Assembly (NCBI GenBank): GCA_934512135.1
Contig: CAKSWT010000006.1
Coordinates: 97,198 to 161,197, forward strand
Direction: 5' to 3'
Length of the DNA stretch: 64,000 nt
Origin: an uncultured Oscillospiraceae bacterium
GTDB taxonomy: Bacteria > Bacillota > Clostridia > Oscillospirales > Oscillospiraceae
Of the stretch, positions 8,887 to 16,928 are shown in pieces; positions within the stretch are counted from its first letter, which is position 1, and each line of letters opens with the position of its first letter. The notes beneath the pieces are model-generated. The model saw only the letters and a list, made by a program, of their open reading frames with translations. It was not told where the DNA came from and did not search any database. Position numbers and translations under genes: made by a program.

Positions 8887-11442
8887 TTATCCATCCCCCT
8901 GGGGTGTCACTTCCGTATCCGTCTCCCCCTGGTGCGAAGGGCTGGGACTGGGACTGGGGCTGGGACTGGGACTGGCCGAGGGACTTGGCGTAGGGTCCGT
9001 CTCCACACTTCCGCCGGTGCTTTGACCGCTGGCGCTTTGGCTGCTTCTGCGGCTGTCGGAGCTGCCGGAGCCATGGTATGGACAATTCTCATTGATGGGA
9101 TCCAGCGTGCCGGCACAGCGGGGCACCGTATAGCCCGCCTGCTTGGCCAGATAACCCACACAATACTGCTGGTCCAGTACGGCAATACCCGCAATGGGGA
9201 ACTGCCGTGCGTAATTCAGCATTCCATATTTCTGCACGTTGCTGCTGGGGCAGGTGTCCGTGGCCAAATGATAGCTGTCGTCTGTGTGGCAGAGCTCCGC
9301 CTCCACATGCATATTGCAGTACTCCGTGGGCACATCCTCTGCTGCCAGCTGCACCGTAATGGTCCGGTCTCCCCGGACGTCCTTTTCACACCAGCCTGTG
9401 GGCAGCAGTCCGCTGTCCTGGCAGACCTCCACCTCAATTACATCCGTAGGCCGATTGAAGCCGGGATCGGTTTCGCCCTGGCTGACCCTGCTCATCACCT
9501 GATTCCAGAGCACCGCCGCCGGGTTGTTGATATTCTCATCCGCCAGAACCACCTCCTGGGGATCGTCATAGCCGCACCAGACCACCGCCGTGTGGTTGGG
9601 CGTGTAGCCCGCAAACCAGCGGTCCTTGTCGTCGCTGGTGGTACCGGTCTTTCCGGCCACGCTCATGCCCTCAATCTGGGCCTCGGTGCCGGTGCCGCTC
9701 TTGACGGTCTCCTCCATCATATAGGTGAGGTAATAGGCCGCCTTCTGGCTCAGCACCGTGCGGGAGTTTTGGGTGTTGTCCAGCACCAGATTTCCTTCGC
9801 TGTCAAGAACCTTGGTGTAGGTCCGGGCCTCCCGGTAGGTGCCCCCATCGGCCACCGCCGCATAGGCCGCCGTCAGATCCCGAACGGTGACCCCTCGGAC
9901 CATGCCGCCCAGCGCCAGGGACCAGAGGCTTTTATCGGTATATTCCACCCCGTTGAGCTCATAATCTTCTACCAGAGTATCCAGTCCCATCTGATTGACC
10001 GCATAGTCGTAGGCATAGTCCACAGACAGGTCATCCAGCACCTTCACCGCCACGGTATTGCTGGAGCGCATCATGGCATCCGTAATATTGGTCAGGCCAT
10101 GATACACATTGTCCTCATTCTTGGGCCAGGGCTGTGCGCCAAAGGAATAGGGTGTATCATCATACACGGTAGCGGGGGTAATCAGCCCCGTATTCAGGGC
10201 CGGTCCATAAACCGCAATGGGCTTGATGGTAGAGCCGGGAGACAGCAGACTCTGGGTGGCACGGCTCAGGGTCAGGCTGCCGGGCTTCTCTCCCACGCCG
10301 CCGACAATGGCCGAGATGTCACCAGTATCGTTGTCAATCACCACAATGGCCGACTGCATCTGCTGATAGGTGCTGTCTGTGGCCGGAATGTTGTCCAGAT
10401 TCTCGTAGACATCCTCCGCCGCGGACTGGATATTCACGTCAATGGTGGAGTAGATCTGGTAGCCGCCGCCGAGAATCATCTGGTTGATGACCTCGGTGTC
10501 GTAGCCGGTGGCGTCAGCCAGGTCGTTGACCACGTCCCGGATTACCTGATCCACAAAGTAGGAATAATAAGAGGAGTTATCCTGATACTCTGCGTCACCG
10601 GAGGCATACTCAAAGACCAGCTCCTCCGATATGGCGGACTGATATTCCGCCTGGGAGATATAGCCCTGGTCCAACATCTGCCCCAGAATAATCTCCTGGC
10701 GCTGCTTATTGCGCTCCTTACAGCGGTCGCTGATATAGGGGTCATACAGAGAGGGGTTGTTGGTAATGGCAATGAGGCTGGCACACTGGGCCAGGTCCAG
10801 CTGGGACACGTCCTTGGCAAAGTAGGTGTAGGACGCCGTCCGCACGCCGTAGGCCTGCTCGCCCAGGTAGATGGTATTCAGATACCACTCCAGAATTTCT
10901 TCTTTGCTATACTGCTTCTCCATGGCCAAGGCGCGGAAAATCTCCACCAGCTTTCGCCGGACGGTAATCTCATCATCGCTGGTCAGGTTCTTTACCAGCT
11001 GCTGGGTCAGCGTAGACGCGCCGAAGGTGCTGTGGGAGCCCATAAACAGGTTCATGCCGGCCCGCATGGTACGAAGCCAGTCCACGCCATGATGCTCCAA
11101 GAACCGCTTATCCTCGATGGCAATGGTGGCGTAAACCAGATTGTCCGGGATTTCATTGTAAGAGGCCCAAATCCGGTTTTCGTTGCCGTAGAGATTTTGC
11201 AGCGTTTCGTACTGGCCGGTCTCTTTGTTCTCATAATAGATGACCGAGGTCTGGTTCAGCTTAAAGCCGTCCAGAGAGAACGTCACCTGGGGCATCAGAT
11301 AGTTTCTGAGATAGGCGGTGAAAATGCACACAAAGATAATCATACTGATTACAAACACCAGTAAGATCGTTCCCACAGCCTTGCCAAAGTGGGCAAAAAA
11401 CCGCTGGGCATAGCCGCTGCTTTTTCTCTTTTCATTTCCCAT
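8887..11442 (-). CDS. Class A penicillin-binding protein (PBP1A family)
   Basis: Bifunctional peptidoglycan glycosyltransferase and transpeptidase at the outer membrane face. The 851-residue protein has a cytoplasmic basic start, one membrane helix (about 24-46), a GT51 domain with EDKRF (about 110-114) and GASTLTQQLVKN, then a transpeptidase domain with active-site SPGSTIKP, SSNT and KTGTT. The C-terminus carries a cysteine-containing region and a Ser-Pro dipeptide tail. ATG 11442 was chosen with GGAGG 11 nt upstream; the earlier in-frame GTG lies inside the ribosome site. It heads the minus-strand run down to ecfT/truA. Confidence 0.94.
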   Translation of the reverse strand: MGNEKRKSSGYAQRFFAHFGKAVGTILLVFVISMIIFVCIFTAYLRNYLMPQVTFSLDGFKLNQTSVIYYENKETGQYETLQNLYGNENRIWASYNEIPDNLVYATIAIEDKRFLEHHGVDWLRTMRAGMNLFMGSHSTFGASTLTQQLVKNLTSDDEITVRRKLVEIFRALAMEKQYSKEEILEWYLNTIYLGEQAYGVRTASYTYFAKDVSQLDLAQCASLIAITNNPSLYDPYISDRCKERNKQRQEIILGQMLDQGYISQAEYQSAISEELVFEYASGDAEYQDNSSYYSYFVDQVIRDVVNDLADATGYDTEVINQMILGGGYQIYSTIDVNIQSAAEDVYENLDNIPATDSTYQQMQSAIVVIDNDTGDISAIVGGVGEKPGSLTLSRATQSLLSPGSTIKPIAVYGPALNTGLITPATVYDDTPYSFGAQPWPKNEDNVYHGLTNITDAMMRSSNTVAVKVLDDLSVDYAYDYAVNQMGLDTLVEDYELNGVEYTDKSLWSLALGGMVRGVTVRDLTAAYAAVADGGTYREARTYTKVLDSEGNLVLDNTQNSRTVLSQKAAYYLTYMMEETVKSGTGTEAQIEGMSVAGKTGTTSDDKDRWFAGYTPNHTAVVWCGYDDPQEVVLADENINNPAAVLWNQVMSRVSQGETDPGFNRPTDVIEVEVCQDSGLLPTGWCEKDVRGDRTITVQLAAEDVPTEYCNMHVEAELCHTDDSYHLATDTCPSSNVQKYGMLNYARQFPIAGIAVLDQQYCVGYLAKQAGYTVPRCAGTLDPINENCPYHGSGSSDSRRSSQSASGQSTGGSVETDPTPSPSASPSPSPSPSPSPSHQGETDTEVTPQGDG
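8935..8985 (-). repeat. Hexanucleotide repeat coding a Ser-Pro tail in the PBP
   Basis: A tandem array of GGGACT/GGGGCT-like hexamers on the plus strand encodes alternating Ser-Pro on the minus strand near the PBP C-terminus. Such tails are usually flexible wall-spanning spacers. The near-identical units could change in number by slippage. Confidence 0.75.
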
Positions 11443-11502
11443 ATTTAGGAGCACCTCCGGGTATATATCGTCATTAGGGCGCAGAATTTCAATTTACAAT
11501 AT

Positions 11503-11508
11503 ATTATA
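11503..11508 (-). promoter_or_regulatory. Possible extended -10 promoter of the PBP gene
   Basis: On the minus strand TGATATAAT (extended -10) lies about 60 bases before the pbp1A start. No good -35 sits at 17 nt, although TTTACA and TTGACA occur slightly closer. The extended -10 may compensate. Confidence 0.45.
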
Positions 11509-11554
11509 TCACACCATGTCAATGTAAACTTCCCCTGGAGGAAAGTTTTTTTCC

Positions 11555-11596
11555 AAGATATTGCGTCGAAGAACACAAATTTTTCCGCAATATCTT
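11555..11596. repeat. 11-bp perfect inverted repeat between pbp1A and the DUF1292 gene
   Basis: AAGATATTGCG (11555-11565) and CGCAATATCTT (11586-11596) form a perfect 11-bp inverted repeat with a 20-base centre, in the divergent intergenic region. A direct repeat GGAAAGTTTTTT flanks it at 11540 and 11640. There is no T-tract immediately after either arm, so it looks more like a regulatory dyad than a terminator. The rest of this 304-base gap holds only the two divergent promoters. Confidence 0.5.
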
Positions 11597-11671
11597 CCCC
11601 GTATTTGTGAGATACTACAACCAAAACGGCTCATTACGGGGAAAGTTTTTTGAAAACTCAAAAATTAGTAC

Positions 11672-11700
11672 TTGATTTTCCGGCCCGTTGGCATTACTAT
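11672..11700 (+). promoter_or_regulatory. Sigma-A-type promoter of the DUF1292 gene
   Basis: TTGATT (11672-11677), 17-base spacer, TACTAT (11695-11700). It is followed after about 35 bases by GGAAGGAG and the DUF1292 start. Confidence 0.7.
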
Positions 11701-11746
11701 ATCCTCAGAATCAATCATCCACATTATGATTCTGGAAGGAGATTCT

Positions 11747-12058
11747 ATGATGAGCGATTACGGCGACAGCATTATCTCCATCAGCGACGAGGACGGCAAC
11801 GATTTCGAGCTGTTGGTACTGGATGAGGCGGATATGAACGGCGTTCATTATCTGGCCCTGACCGAGTCCCAGACCCCTGAGGACGAGGCCAATGTGGAAG
11901 TCATTATTCTAAAAGTCATCACCGACGAGGCCACCGGAGAGGAGCTTCTGTCCACCGTTGACACTGAGGACGAGCTGGAGGCAATCTATCAGATCTTTGA
12001 AGATCAGATGTTCTCCGAGGACGACGAGCCGGAGGATGACGCGGACGATGTAGAATAA
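11747..12058 (+). CDS. DUF1292 domain-containing small acidic protein
   Basis: Unknown function. The 103-residue, strongly acidic protein fits DUF1292: ISDEDGNDFELLVLDEADMNGVHYLAL, with a FEDQMFSEDDE tail. DUF1292 (YrzB-like) genes in Firmicutes usually accompany ruvX, and here ruvX lies only about 2.7 kb away on the other strand. AGGAG ends at 11741; ATG 11747 and ATG 11750 are both possible starts, 5 and 8 nt from it. Confidence 0.82.
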   Translation: MMSDYGDSIISISDEDGNDFELLVLDEADMNGVHYLALTESQTPEDEANVEVIILKVITDEATGEELLSTVDTEDELEAIYQIFEDQMFSEDDEPEDDADDVE

Positions 12059-12059
12059 A

Positions 12060-12262
12060 AATTCCCTGCTTGGTGCGTGAAGGACCCTGTTAAACCCACA
12101 TTATAACCCTGGGATGCTGGACTCTCACTGTTTTTTGCAGGCCTCCTGCCGAACTTGTTCGCAGATGTTGGAAGCAGTGTGAACCGTGAGGAGGCAACCC
12201 ACCTGCCCGAAACGTGCAGGTTATAATTGGGTCCACACGGCCAAAGCGGGGAATTTTTCTAT
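12060..12262 (+). ncRNA. ssrS: Probable 6S RNA
   Basis: About 200 bases fold into one long interrupted hairpin. The 5' arm (12061-12086, ATTCCCTGCTTGGTGCGTGA.. GGACC) pairs with GGTCC..CGTG..GCGGGGAAT at 12231-12256. ACCCACATTATAACC pairs with GGTTATAATTGGGT, and GCCTCCT pairs with AGGAGGC in the apical part. Size, rod shape with internal bubbles, and the CCCTGC..GGTGCGTGA start resemble Firmicute 6S RNA, the regulator of sigma-A RNA polymerase. A T-rich tract follows. The strand is inferred, because the inverted arms also leave a T-run on the minus strand. No clear own promoter was seen; it may be processed from the DUF1292 transcript. Confidence 0.6.
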
Positions 12263-12347
12263 CTTTTTGCGGTTTCCCTTGAAACCAACCAGCTTTTGCT
12301 ATATAATAGCGTTTGTTTAAATTGCACACGAGAGGAATGAACCTATC

Positions 12348-13892
12348 ATGAGCGCATCCAGAGAAAAACGACTGCGCCGCGAGCTGCGCGATGCCGAGGC
12401 CAACAGCGACACCGTCAAGAAGGTCAAAAAGGCCCGTAAGCCCATGACCGAGCTGAAAAAGAAAAAAATCCGCAGTGCGGTGGGGACCACTATCGGAATT
12501 CTTGTGGTTCTGGCCTTCGCCCTGCTGATTTTCGTCAACAGCGGCGTCCTCCAGAAAAACGCCACCGCCCTGACCGTGGGCTCCCACAAGCTCACCCCGG
12601 CAGAGTTCAACTATTTTTATCAGGATACATACAGCCAGTTGAAGAGCACCTACACCTCCTACGGCTACTGGAACTACATGGTGGATACCTCAAAGCCGGT
12701 TGAGTCCCAGGAATGCGCCATGGGTGAGGAGGGCTCCACCTGGGGCGACTACATCCGTTCCAGCGCCATCTCCTCCGCCGTTCAGATCTATTCCCTGTAC
12801 GACGCCGCCCAGGAGGCCGGATACACCCTCGCCGAGGAGGCTCAGTCCAGCCTGGACAGTATCCCCGACAGTGTCGCCTCCTATGCCAAGCAGAACGGCT
12901 TTAAGGACGCCGACGCATATCTGGAGGATTACTATGGCAAGGGTTCCACCCTGGAGGGCTATGTGAACTATCTCACCCTTCAGCAGTACGCCTCCGGCTA
13001 CTCCAAGGAGAAGTCCGACAGCTTCACCTACACGGATGAGGAGCTGCGTACCTATTATAATGACAACAAGCAGGACTTTGACAAGGTCACCTACCGGGTG
13101 TTCAACGTCAAAACCGAAAACGATGATGCGGATGCCGCCAAGGCCACCGCTGACGCCATGGCCGCCGAGCTGGACAGCACGGAAAAGAGCTTCGCCGACG
13201 CCGCATACAAGTATGCGCCTGACGACAGCAAGGAGTCCTATGAGGACGAATCCTACACCCTCCGCTCCAACTCCGGCTACAGCGCCGTCAGCTCCGACTA
13301 TGCCGACTGGCTGTTTGCCGACGGCCGCACCGCCGGAGAGTCTGAAGTGGTTGCCACCTCCTCCGGCTATGCCGTGGTCATGTTTGTCTCCCGCGACAAC
13401 AACGAGTATAACACCGTCAATGTCCGGCACATCCTGGTGAAGGTGGGCACCTCCGGCGAGGACAGCAGCTCCACCGATGCCGATTGGGCGGAGTGCAAAT
13501 CCAAGATCGACGAAATCAACGAGGAATGGGAAGCCTCCGATAAAACTGAGGAGACCTTCGGCTCCATGGCCACGGAGAAATCCGAGGACACCGGATCTGC
13601 CAGCAACGGAGGCCTCATTGAGGACATCTATAAGGGCCAGATGGTTCAGGAATTCAATGACTGGTGCTTTGCCGACGGCAGAAAGGTCGGAGACTACGGC
13701 ATCGTCAAGAGCACCTACGGCTATCATCTGATTTATTTCAGCGGCTTCGGTGACGAATACTGGAAGACCCTGGCCGACACCTCCAAGCGCAATGCAGATT
13801 ACACTGCCTGGTACGAGGACTACAGCGCCAGCTACCAGGGCAAGAAGAACGGCTTCGGTATGCTGTTCACCCACAAGGCACTGGCCGCTTGA
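12348..13892 (+). CDS. Membrane-anchored peptidyl-prolyl isomerase, parvulin/PrsA-like
   Basis: Extracytoplasmic foldase of the SurA/PrsA kind. The 514-residue protein has a highly basic cytoplasmic start, one membrane helix (about 43-65), a SurA_N-like helical region (about 75-240), and C-terminal parvulin signatures NTVNVRHILVKV (near 362) and FGIVKSTYGYHLIYFSG-like sequence (GDYGIVKSTYGYHLIYF). Unlike PrsA it lacks a lipobox and is held by an uncleaved helix. The start has AGAGGA 11 nt upstream. A strong terminator follows. Confidence 0.85.
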   Translation: MSASREKRLRRELRDAEANSDTVKKVKKARKPMTELKKKKIRSAVGTTIGILVVLAFALLIFVNSGVLQKNATALTVGSHKLTPAEFNYFYQDTYSQLKSTYTSYGYWNYMVDTSKPVESQECAMGEEGSTWGDYIRSSAISSAVQIYSLYDAAQEAGYTLAEEAQSSLDSIPDSVASYAKQNGFKDADAYLEDYYGKGSTLEGYVNYLTLQQYASGYSKEKSDSFTYTDEELRTYYNDNKQDFDKVTYRVFNVKTENDDADAAKATADAMAAELDSTEKSFADAAYKYAPDDSKESYEDESYTLRSNSGYSAVSSDYADWLFADGRTAGESEVVATSSGYAVVMFVSRDNNEYNTVNVRHILVKVGTSGEDSSSTDADWAECKSKIDEINEEWEASDKTEETFGSMATEKSEDTGSASNGGLIEDIYKGQMVQEFNDWCFADGRKVGDYGIVKSTYGYHLIYFSGFGDEYWKTLADTSKRNADYTAWYEDYSASYQGKKNGFGMLFTHKALAA

Positions 13893-13910
13893 GACGGTAA
13901 GTTAGGCTGT

Positions 13911-13944
13911 GCTCCCCCGGAGATTTCTCCGGGGGAGCTTCTTT
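13911..13944 (+). terminator. Rho-independent terminator after the foldase gene
   Basis: GCTCCCCCGGAG / CTCCGGGGGAGC with an ATTT loop (13911-13938), followed by TTCTTT. Confidence 0.9.
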
Positions 13945-14004
13945 CCCGGCACACCGGTATAAAAGCATCCCTTCTGTGCAACAATGACACAGGAGGGATG
14001 CTTT

Positions 14005-14361
14005 GTGGAAACGTCATGGAAATACGCCGTCAGCGGTGCTGCCGCAGGAGCCGCCAACGGTCTGTTTGGAGCCGGCGGCGGGATGATTTTGGTTCCCCTG
14101 CTCACCCGCTGGGCCGGTTTGGAGGATCGAGACGCCTTCGCCACCTCCATCAGTATCATCGCTCCCATGTGCCTGGTCTCCATGGCGGTATACTGGCATC
14201 AGGGAAGCCTTGCAATCATGGAAGCACTTCCCTATCTGGCAGGGGGCTTCCTCGGAGGGCTGCTGGGAGGCGTGCTCTTTCGCCGCATTCCAACCAAGCT
14301 GCTCCATCGGGCTCTGGGGCTTCTCATTGTCTACGGCGGGGTCCGGTTGCTGCTGTGGTAG
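14005..14361 (+). CDS. TauE/SafE (TSUP) permease, N-terminal half protein
   Basis: Half-size anion exporter or permease of the sulfite/sulfonate TSUP family. The 118-residue protein has about four membrane segments and the family N-terminal motif GAANGLFGAGGGMILVPLL. GTG 14005 was chosen because AGGAGG sits 8 nt upstream; an in-frame ATG at 13984 lies before that site. Its end overlaps the next gene by 7 nt. The two halves together make one TSUP unit of normal size. Confidence 0.8.
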   Translation: METSWKYAVSGAAAGAANGLFGAGGGMILVPLLTRWAGLEDRDAFATSISIIAPMCLVSMAVYWHQGSLAIMEALPYLAGGFLGGLLGGVLFRRIPTKLLHRALGLLIVYGGVRLLLW

Positions 14362-14714
14362 CCCTTGGCCTTGCCGTCCTGGCCGGACTGGTCTCCGGGG
14401 TGATCTCCGGCTTTGGCATTGGCGGCGGCACCATTTTAATGGTGTATCTCACAGCCCTGGCACACATGCCCCAACACACCGCCCAGGGAATCAACCTGAT
14501 TTATTTCCTTCCAACCGCTGCCGCGGCCCTGATTCTCCACAGTAAAAACCACTATGTGGTCTGGAAGGCAGTGCTTCCCGCGGCACTTTGCGGCTGCGCC
14601 ACTGCAGCCCTGCTGAGCTTCGTCGCCATGGATATGGACCTGGACCTGCTAAAGCGGCTGTTTGGTGGCTTTCTGCTGGCCACCGGCTTATGGGAGCTGT
14701 TTAAAAAAGTCTGA
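14355..14714 (+). CDS. TauE/SafE (TSUP) permease, C-terminal half protein
   Basis: Second half of the split TSUP permease, about 119 residues and four membrane segments, with the repeated family motif GVISGFGIGGGTILMVYL and a QGINLIYFLPTAAAAL segment. GTG 14355 overlaps the first gene by 7 nt in another frame; there is no better start, because codons before it run through the first gene's helix in the wrong frame. The ribosome site is weak, suggesting translational coupling. Frameshift of a once single gene is possible, but paired half-size TSUP genes are known in Firmicutes. Confidence 0.75.
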   Translation: MVALGLAVLAGLVSGVISGFGIGGGTILMVYLTALAHMPQHTAQGINLIYFLPTAAAALILHSKNHYVVWKAVLPAALCGCATAALLSFVAMDMDLDLLKRLFGGFLLATGLWELFKKV

Positions 14715-14730
14715 CGAAATACCTCCCGGC

Positions 14731-15141
14731 TTAGCTTAGGAATCGAAGATATCCTTCCAGGATCAGGGACGCCGCCACGGCGTCCACATTCTTTTTATGC
14801 TTCTTCATCTTTTTCCCGCTGGCAGAGAGGATATTGTGGGCCTCCACGGTGGTGCGCCGTTCATCCCAAAGCACCACTTCCATGCCCGTTTTCTCCTGCA
14901 GCAGGGCAGCAAACTCCCGGTAAAGCGCCGCCCTGGGCCCCTCTGTGCCGTCCATATTTTTGGGAAATCCCATCACCAGCCGCTCCGGCTTATGCTCTGC
15001 CACCAGCTCTGCTACCCGTTCCGCCGCCTTTTCCCGGTTCCATTCTGCAATCACCGCAGTAAAGCCCACGATCATCCCGGTGGCATCGGAAATCGCCACT
15101 CCCGTTCTTGCGTCGCCGTAGTCCAGCGCCATCACTTTCAT
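14731..15141 (-). CDS. ruvX: Pre-16S rRNA-processing nuclease/Holliday junction resolvase-like RuvX (YqgF)
   Basis: RNase H-like nuclease acting in 16S rRNA 5'-end maturation and proposed as a Holliday junction resolvase. The 136-residue protein shows MALDYGDARTGVA with the first catalytic Asp, ERLVMGFPKNMDGTEG, LWDERRTTVEA and the last acidic motif KKNVDAVAASLIL. ATG 15141 has AAGGAGGG 5 nt upstream. It converges with the TSUP pair (16 nt apart). Confidence 0.93.
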   Translation of the reverse strand: MKVMALDYGDARTGVAISDATGMIVGFTAVIAEWNREKAAERVAELVAEHKPERLVMGFPKNMDGTEGPRAALYREFAALLQEKTGMEVVLWDERRTTVEAHNILSASGKKMKKHKKNVDAVAASLILEGYLRFLS

Positions 15142-15241
15142 AAGATCCCTCCTTGTTTCCCTGAAGTATACCATATTTCCCCCGCCGGCGCAACCAAGGC
15201 AAATTCCCTGGAATTTCGGCGATTTTTTCTTGTTTTTCTCC

Positions 15242-15270
15242 TTGACCTGGCCCCCAAATTGTGCTAGAAT
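15242..15270 (+). promoter_or_regulatory. Promoter of the rpmG-secE-nusG-rplKA operon
   Basis: TTGACC (15242-15247), 17-base spacer, TAGAAT (15265-15270). It leaves an RNA leader of about 115 bases before rpmG. Confidence 0.85.
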
Positions 15271-15315
15271 ATTTCTACCTGTGAATTCGGGCTAATTTTG
15301 TATGCCCGCTTTCAG

Positions 15316-15357
15316 CTGTGCCGGCCCAAAGGGCCACTCAAATTTTTCTGAGCACAG
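15316..15357 (+). promoter_or_regulatory. Structured leader upstream of rpmG (possible three-way junction)
   Basis: CTGTGC (15316-15321) pairs with GCACAG (15352-15357), enclosing GGCCC/GGGCC (15323-15335) and TCA/TGA around an A/T-rich loop (15338-15351). This is a compact potential three-way junction between the promoter and the rpmG ribosome site. Confidence 0.45.
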
Positions 15358-15390
15358 TGATACAGGGAGGCAATATAAGGAGGTGCCGAA

Positions 15391-15540
15391 ATGCGCGTTA
15401 AAGTGACTCTGAGATGCAACGAGTGCAAGCAGCGGAACTACAACACCATGAAGAACAAGAAGAATGACCCCGACCGTCTCGAAATGAAGAAGTACTGCAG
15501 ATTCTGCAGAAAGCACACTGTGCACACCGAGACTAAGTAA
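15391..15540 (+). CDS. rpmG: 50S ribosomal protein L33
   Basis: A 49-residue ribosomal protein: MRVKVTLRCNECKQRNY, then NDPDRLEMKKYC and RFCRKHTVH. Both CxxC pairs (CNEC and CRFC) are present, the zinc-binding form of L33. AAGGAGG lies 8 nt before the ATG. secE follows after 15 nt. rpmG-secE-nusG is the standard Firmicute order. Confidence 0.97.
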   Translation: MRVKVTLRCNECKQRNYNTMKNKKNDPDRLEMKKYCRFCRKHTVHTETK

Positions 15541-15555
15541 TGGAGGCTACCACGA

Positions 15556-15795
15556 ATGGCAGACGCTAAGAAACAGGAAAAAGAAGGCTTTTTCCGTCGG
15601 ACGGGTCATCGGATCAGCAAGTGGTTCCGGGAAATGAAATCCGAGCTGAAAAAGGTCATCTGGCCCACGAAAAAGCAGGTCATCCAGAACACCCTGGTGG
15701 TTCTTCTCTGCGTGTTGGTGGTAGGCGTGTTCATTTGGATCTTCGATGCTGTGGGTACGCTCCTTGTGAAGTGGCTCATCGGCCTCTTCAACTAA
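15556..15795 (+). CDS. secE: Preprotein translocase subunit SecE
   Basis: Small essential SecYEG subunit. Its 79 residues hold the conserved amphipathic motif FREMKSELKKVIWPTKKQV, then a single C-terminal membrane helix (about 44-68). AATGGAGG lies upstream, and nusG begins 12 nt after the stop. Confidence 0.97.
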   Translation: MADAKKQEKEGFFRRTGHRISKWFREMKSELKKVIWPTKKQVIQNTLVVLLCVLVVGVFIWIFDAVGTLLVKWLIGLFN

Positions 15796-15807
15796 GCAGG
15801 TGACAAC

Positions 15808-16350
15808 ATGGCTGAAGATGCAAAGTGGTATGTGGTGCATACCTATTCCGCCTACGAAAACACCGTAAAGGCTACCATTGAGAAAAGCGTCGAAAACCGT
15901 CATTTGGAGAATCTGATTCGCGAGGTGCTCATCCCCATGGAAACCGTCACCGAGGTTACCGATTCCGGTACCAAAACGGTGGAACGGAAGGTCTACCCCG
16001 GCTATGTGCTGGTAAAGATGGTTATGACCGATGAGGCCTGGTATATCATCAATTCTGTCCGCGGTGTGACCGGTTTTGTCGGCGCCGATGCTGACGCTAA
16101 GCCCATGATTCGTGCAATCCCCCTCTCCGACGAGGAGGTTCAGCAGCTGGGCATCGAAAAGCATATGATCGAAGTGTCCTATGCTGTGGGCGATCATGTC
16201 CGCATTCTTGACGGTCCCCTTACCAGCTTCACCGGCGTGGTGGACGAGCTGGACGTCGAGAACAATTCCGTCCGTGTGGTGGTATCCATGTTCGGACGGG
16301 AAACCCCGGTCGAGTTGGAGCTCGATCAGGTAGAGCTGGTTCAGGAATAA
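15808..16350 (+). CDS. nusG: Transcription termination/antitermination factor NusG
   Basis: RNA polymerase processivity factor linking transcription to translation or Rho. The 180-residue protein starts with the NGN domain (AKWYVVHTYSAYENTVKATI, then VKMVMTDEAWYIINSVRGVTGFVG) and ends with a KOW domain (GDHVRILDGPLTSFTGVVDE). Domain order and length are canonical. Confidence 0.97.
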   Translation: MAEDAKWYVVHTYSAYENTVKATIEKSVENRHLENLIREVLIPMETVTEVTDSGTKTVERKVYPGYVLVKMVMTDEAWYIINSVRGVTGFVGADADAKPMIRAIPLSDEEVQQLGIEKHMIEVSYAVGDHVRILDGPLTSFTGVVDELDVENNSVRVVVSMFGRETPVELELDQVELVQE

Positions 16351-16384
16351 CCGGCATTCCCCCCGGTCATGGTTGGGCCGGGAC

Positions 16385-16433
16385 GTGGGAGGGGCCTTGT
16401 GCTCCGCCAAATATACGCTCTGCGTATCACCAC
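16385..16433 (+). promoter_or_regulatory. Candidate L1-binding leader element before rplK
   Basis: GTGGGAGG (16385-16392) and ACCAC (16429-16433) can close a stem around an ATACGC/GCGTAT hairpin, just before the rplK ribosome site. The same GTGGGAGG...ACCAC pair recurs before rplA. L1 (RplA) is known to repress its operon through a leader that mimics its 23S site. Confidence 0.55.
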
Positions 16434-16455
16434 ATTTTTTCAGGAGGTGCTTTTC

Positions 16456-16881
16456 ATGGCACAGAAAGTAACAGGTTATATCAGACTGCAGATCAACGCC
16501 GCTAAGGCTACCGCTTCTCCTCCTGTTGGCCCCGCTCTCGGCCAGCACGGCGTGAACATTTCTCAGTTTATCAAAGAATTCAACGAGCGCACCAAGGATC
16601 AGGTCGGTTTTAAAATCCCCGTCGTGATCACCGTGTATGCAGACCGCAGCTTCACCTTCATCACCAAGACTCCCCCGACCGCTACCCTCATTATGAAGGC
16701 TGCCGGCCTGGAGAAGGGCTCTGGCGAGCCCAACAAGAACAAGGTTGCATCCATCACCAAGGATCAGCTGAAGGAGATCGCTGAGAAGAAGATGCCCGAC
16801 CTGAACGCCGCCTCCGTAGAGGCTGCGATGAGCATGGTCGCCGGCACCTGCCGCAGCATGGGCGTCACCATCGCCGACTGA
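16456..16881 (+). CDS. rplK: 50S ribosomal protein L11
   Basis: Stalk-base protein contacting 23S rRNA and elongation factors. The 141-residue protein begins MAQKVTGYIRLQINAAKATASPP and has ALGQHGVNISQFIKEFN and the C-terminal RNA-binding part ending in GTCRSMGVTI. ATG 16456 has CAGGAGG 8 nt upstream; the frame is open earlier but without conservation. Confidence 0.97.
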   Translation: MAQKVTGYIRLQINAAKATASPPVGPALGQHGVNISQFIKEFNERTKDQVGFKIPVVITVYADRSFTFITKTPPTATLIMKAAGLEKGSGEPNKNKVASITKDQLKEIAEKKMPDLNAASVEAAMSMVAGTCRSMGVTIAD

Positions 16882-16894
16882 TTTGAAACGAGGA

Positions 16895-16922
16895 GGTGCG
16901 CGCTGGATTCTCAGCGCACCTC
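16895..16922 (+). promoter_or_regulatory. Stable hairpin in the rplK-rplA spacer
   Basis: GAGGTGCGC / GCGCACCTC form a 9-bp stem with a ten-base loop. No T-tract follows, so it is not a terminator. It may space or protect the rplA leader. Confidence 0.5.
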
Positions 16923-16928
16923 ATTAAC

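Noticed and set aside
7993..11364. 1123-codon open frame on the plus strand
   Set aside because: It runs antisense to the methyltransferase and PBP genes, whose motifs are clear; its translation is Gly/His/Ile-rich without family features. It is a GC-bias shadow.
12090..12610. Minus-strand open frames across the 6S region
   Set aside because: They overlap the structured RNA and the start of the foldase gene, and have no protein features.
15547..16548. 333-codon minus-strand frame over secE-nusG
   Set aside because: Antisense to universally conserved genes.
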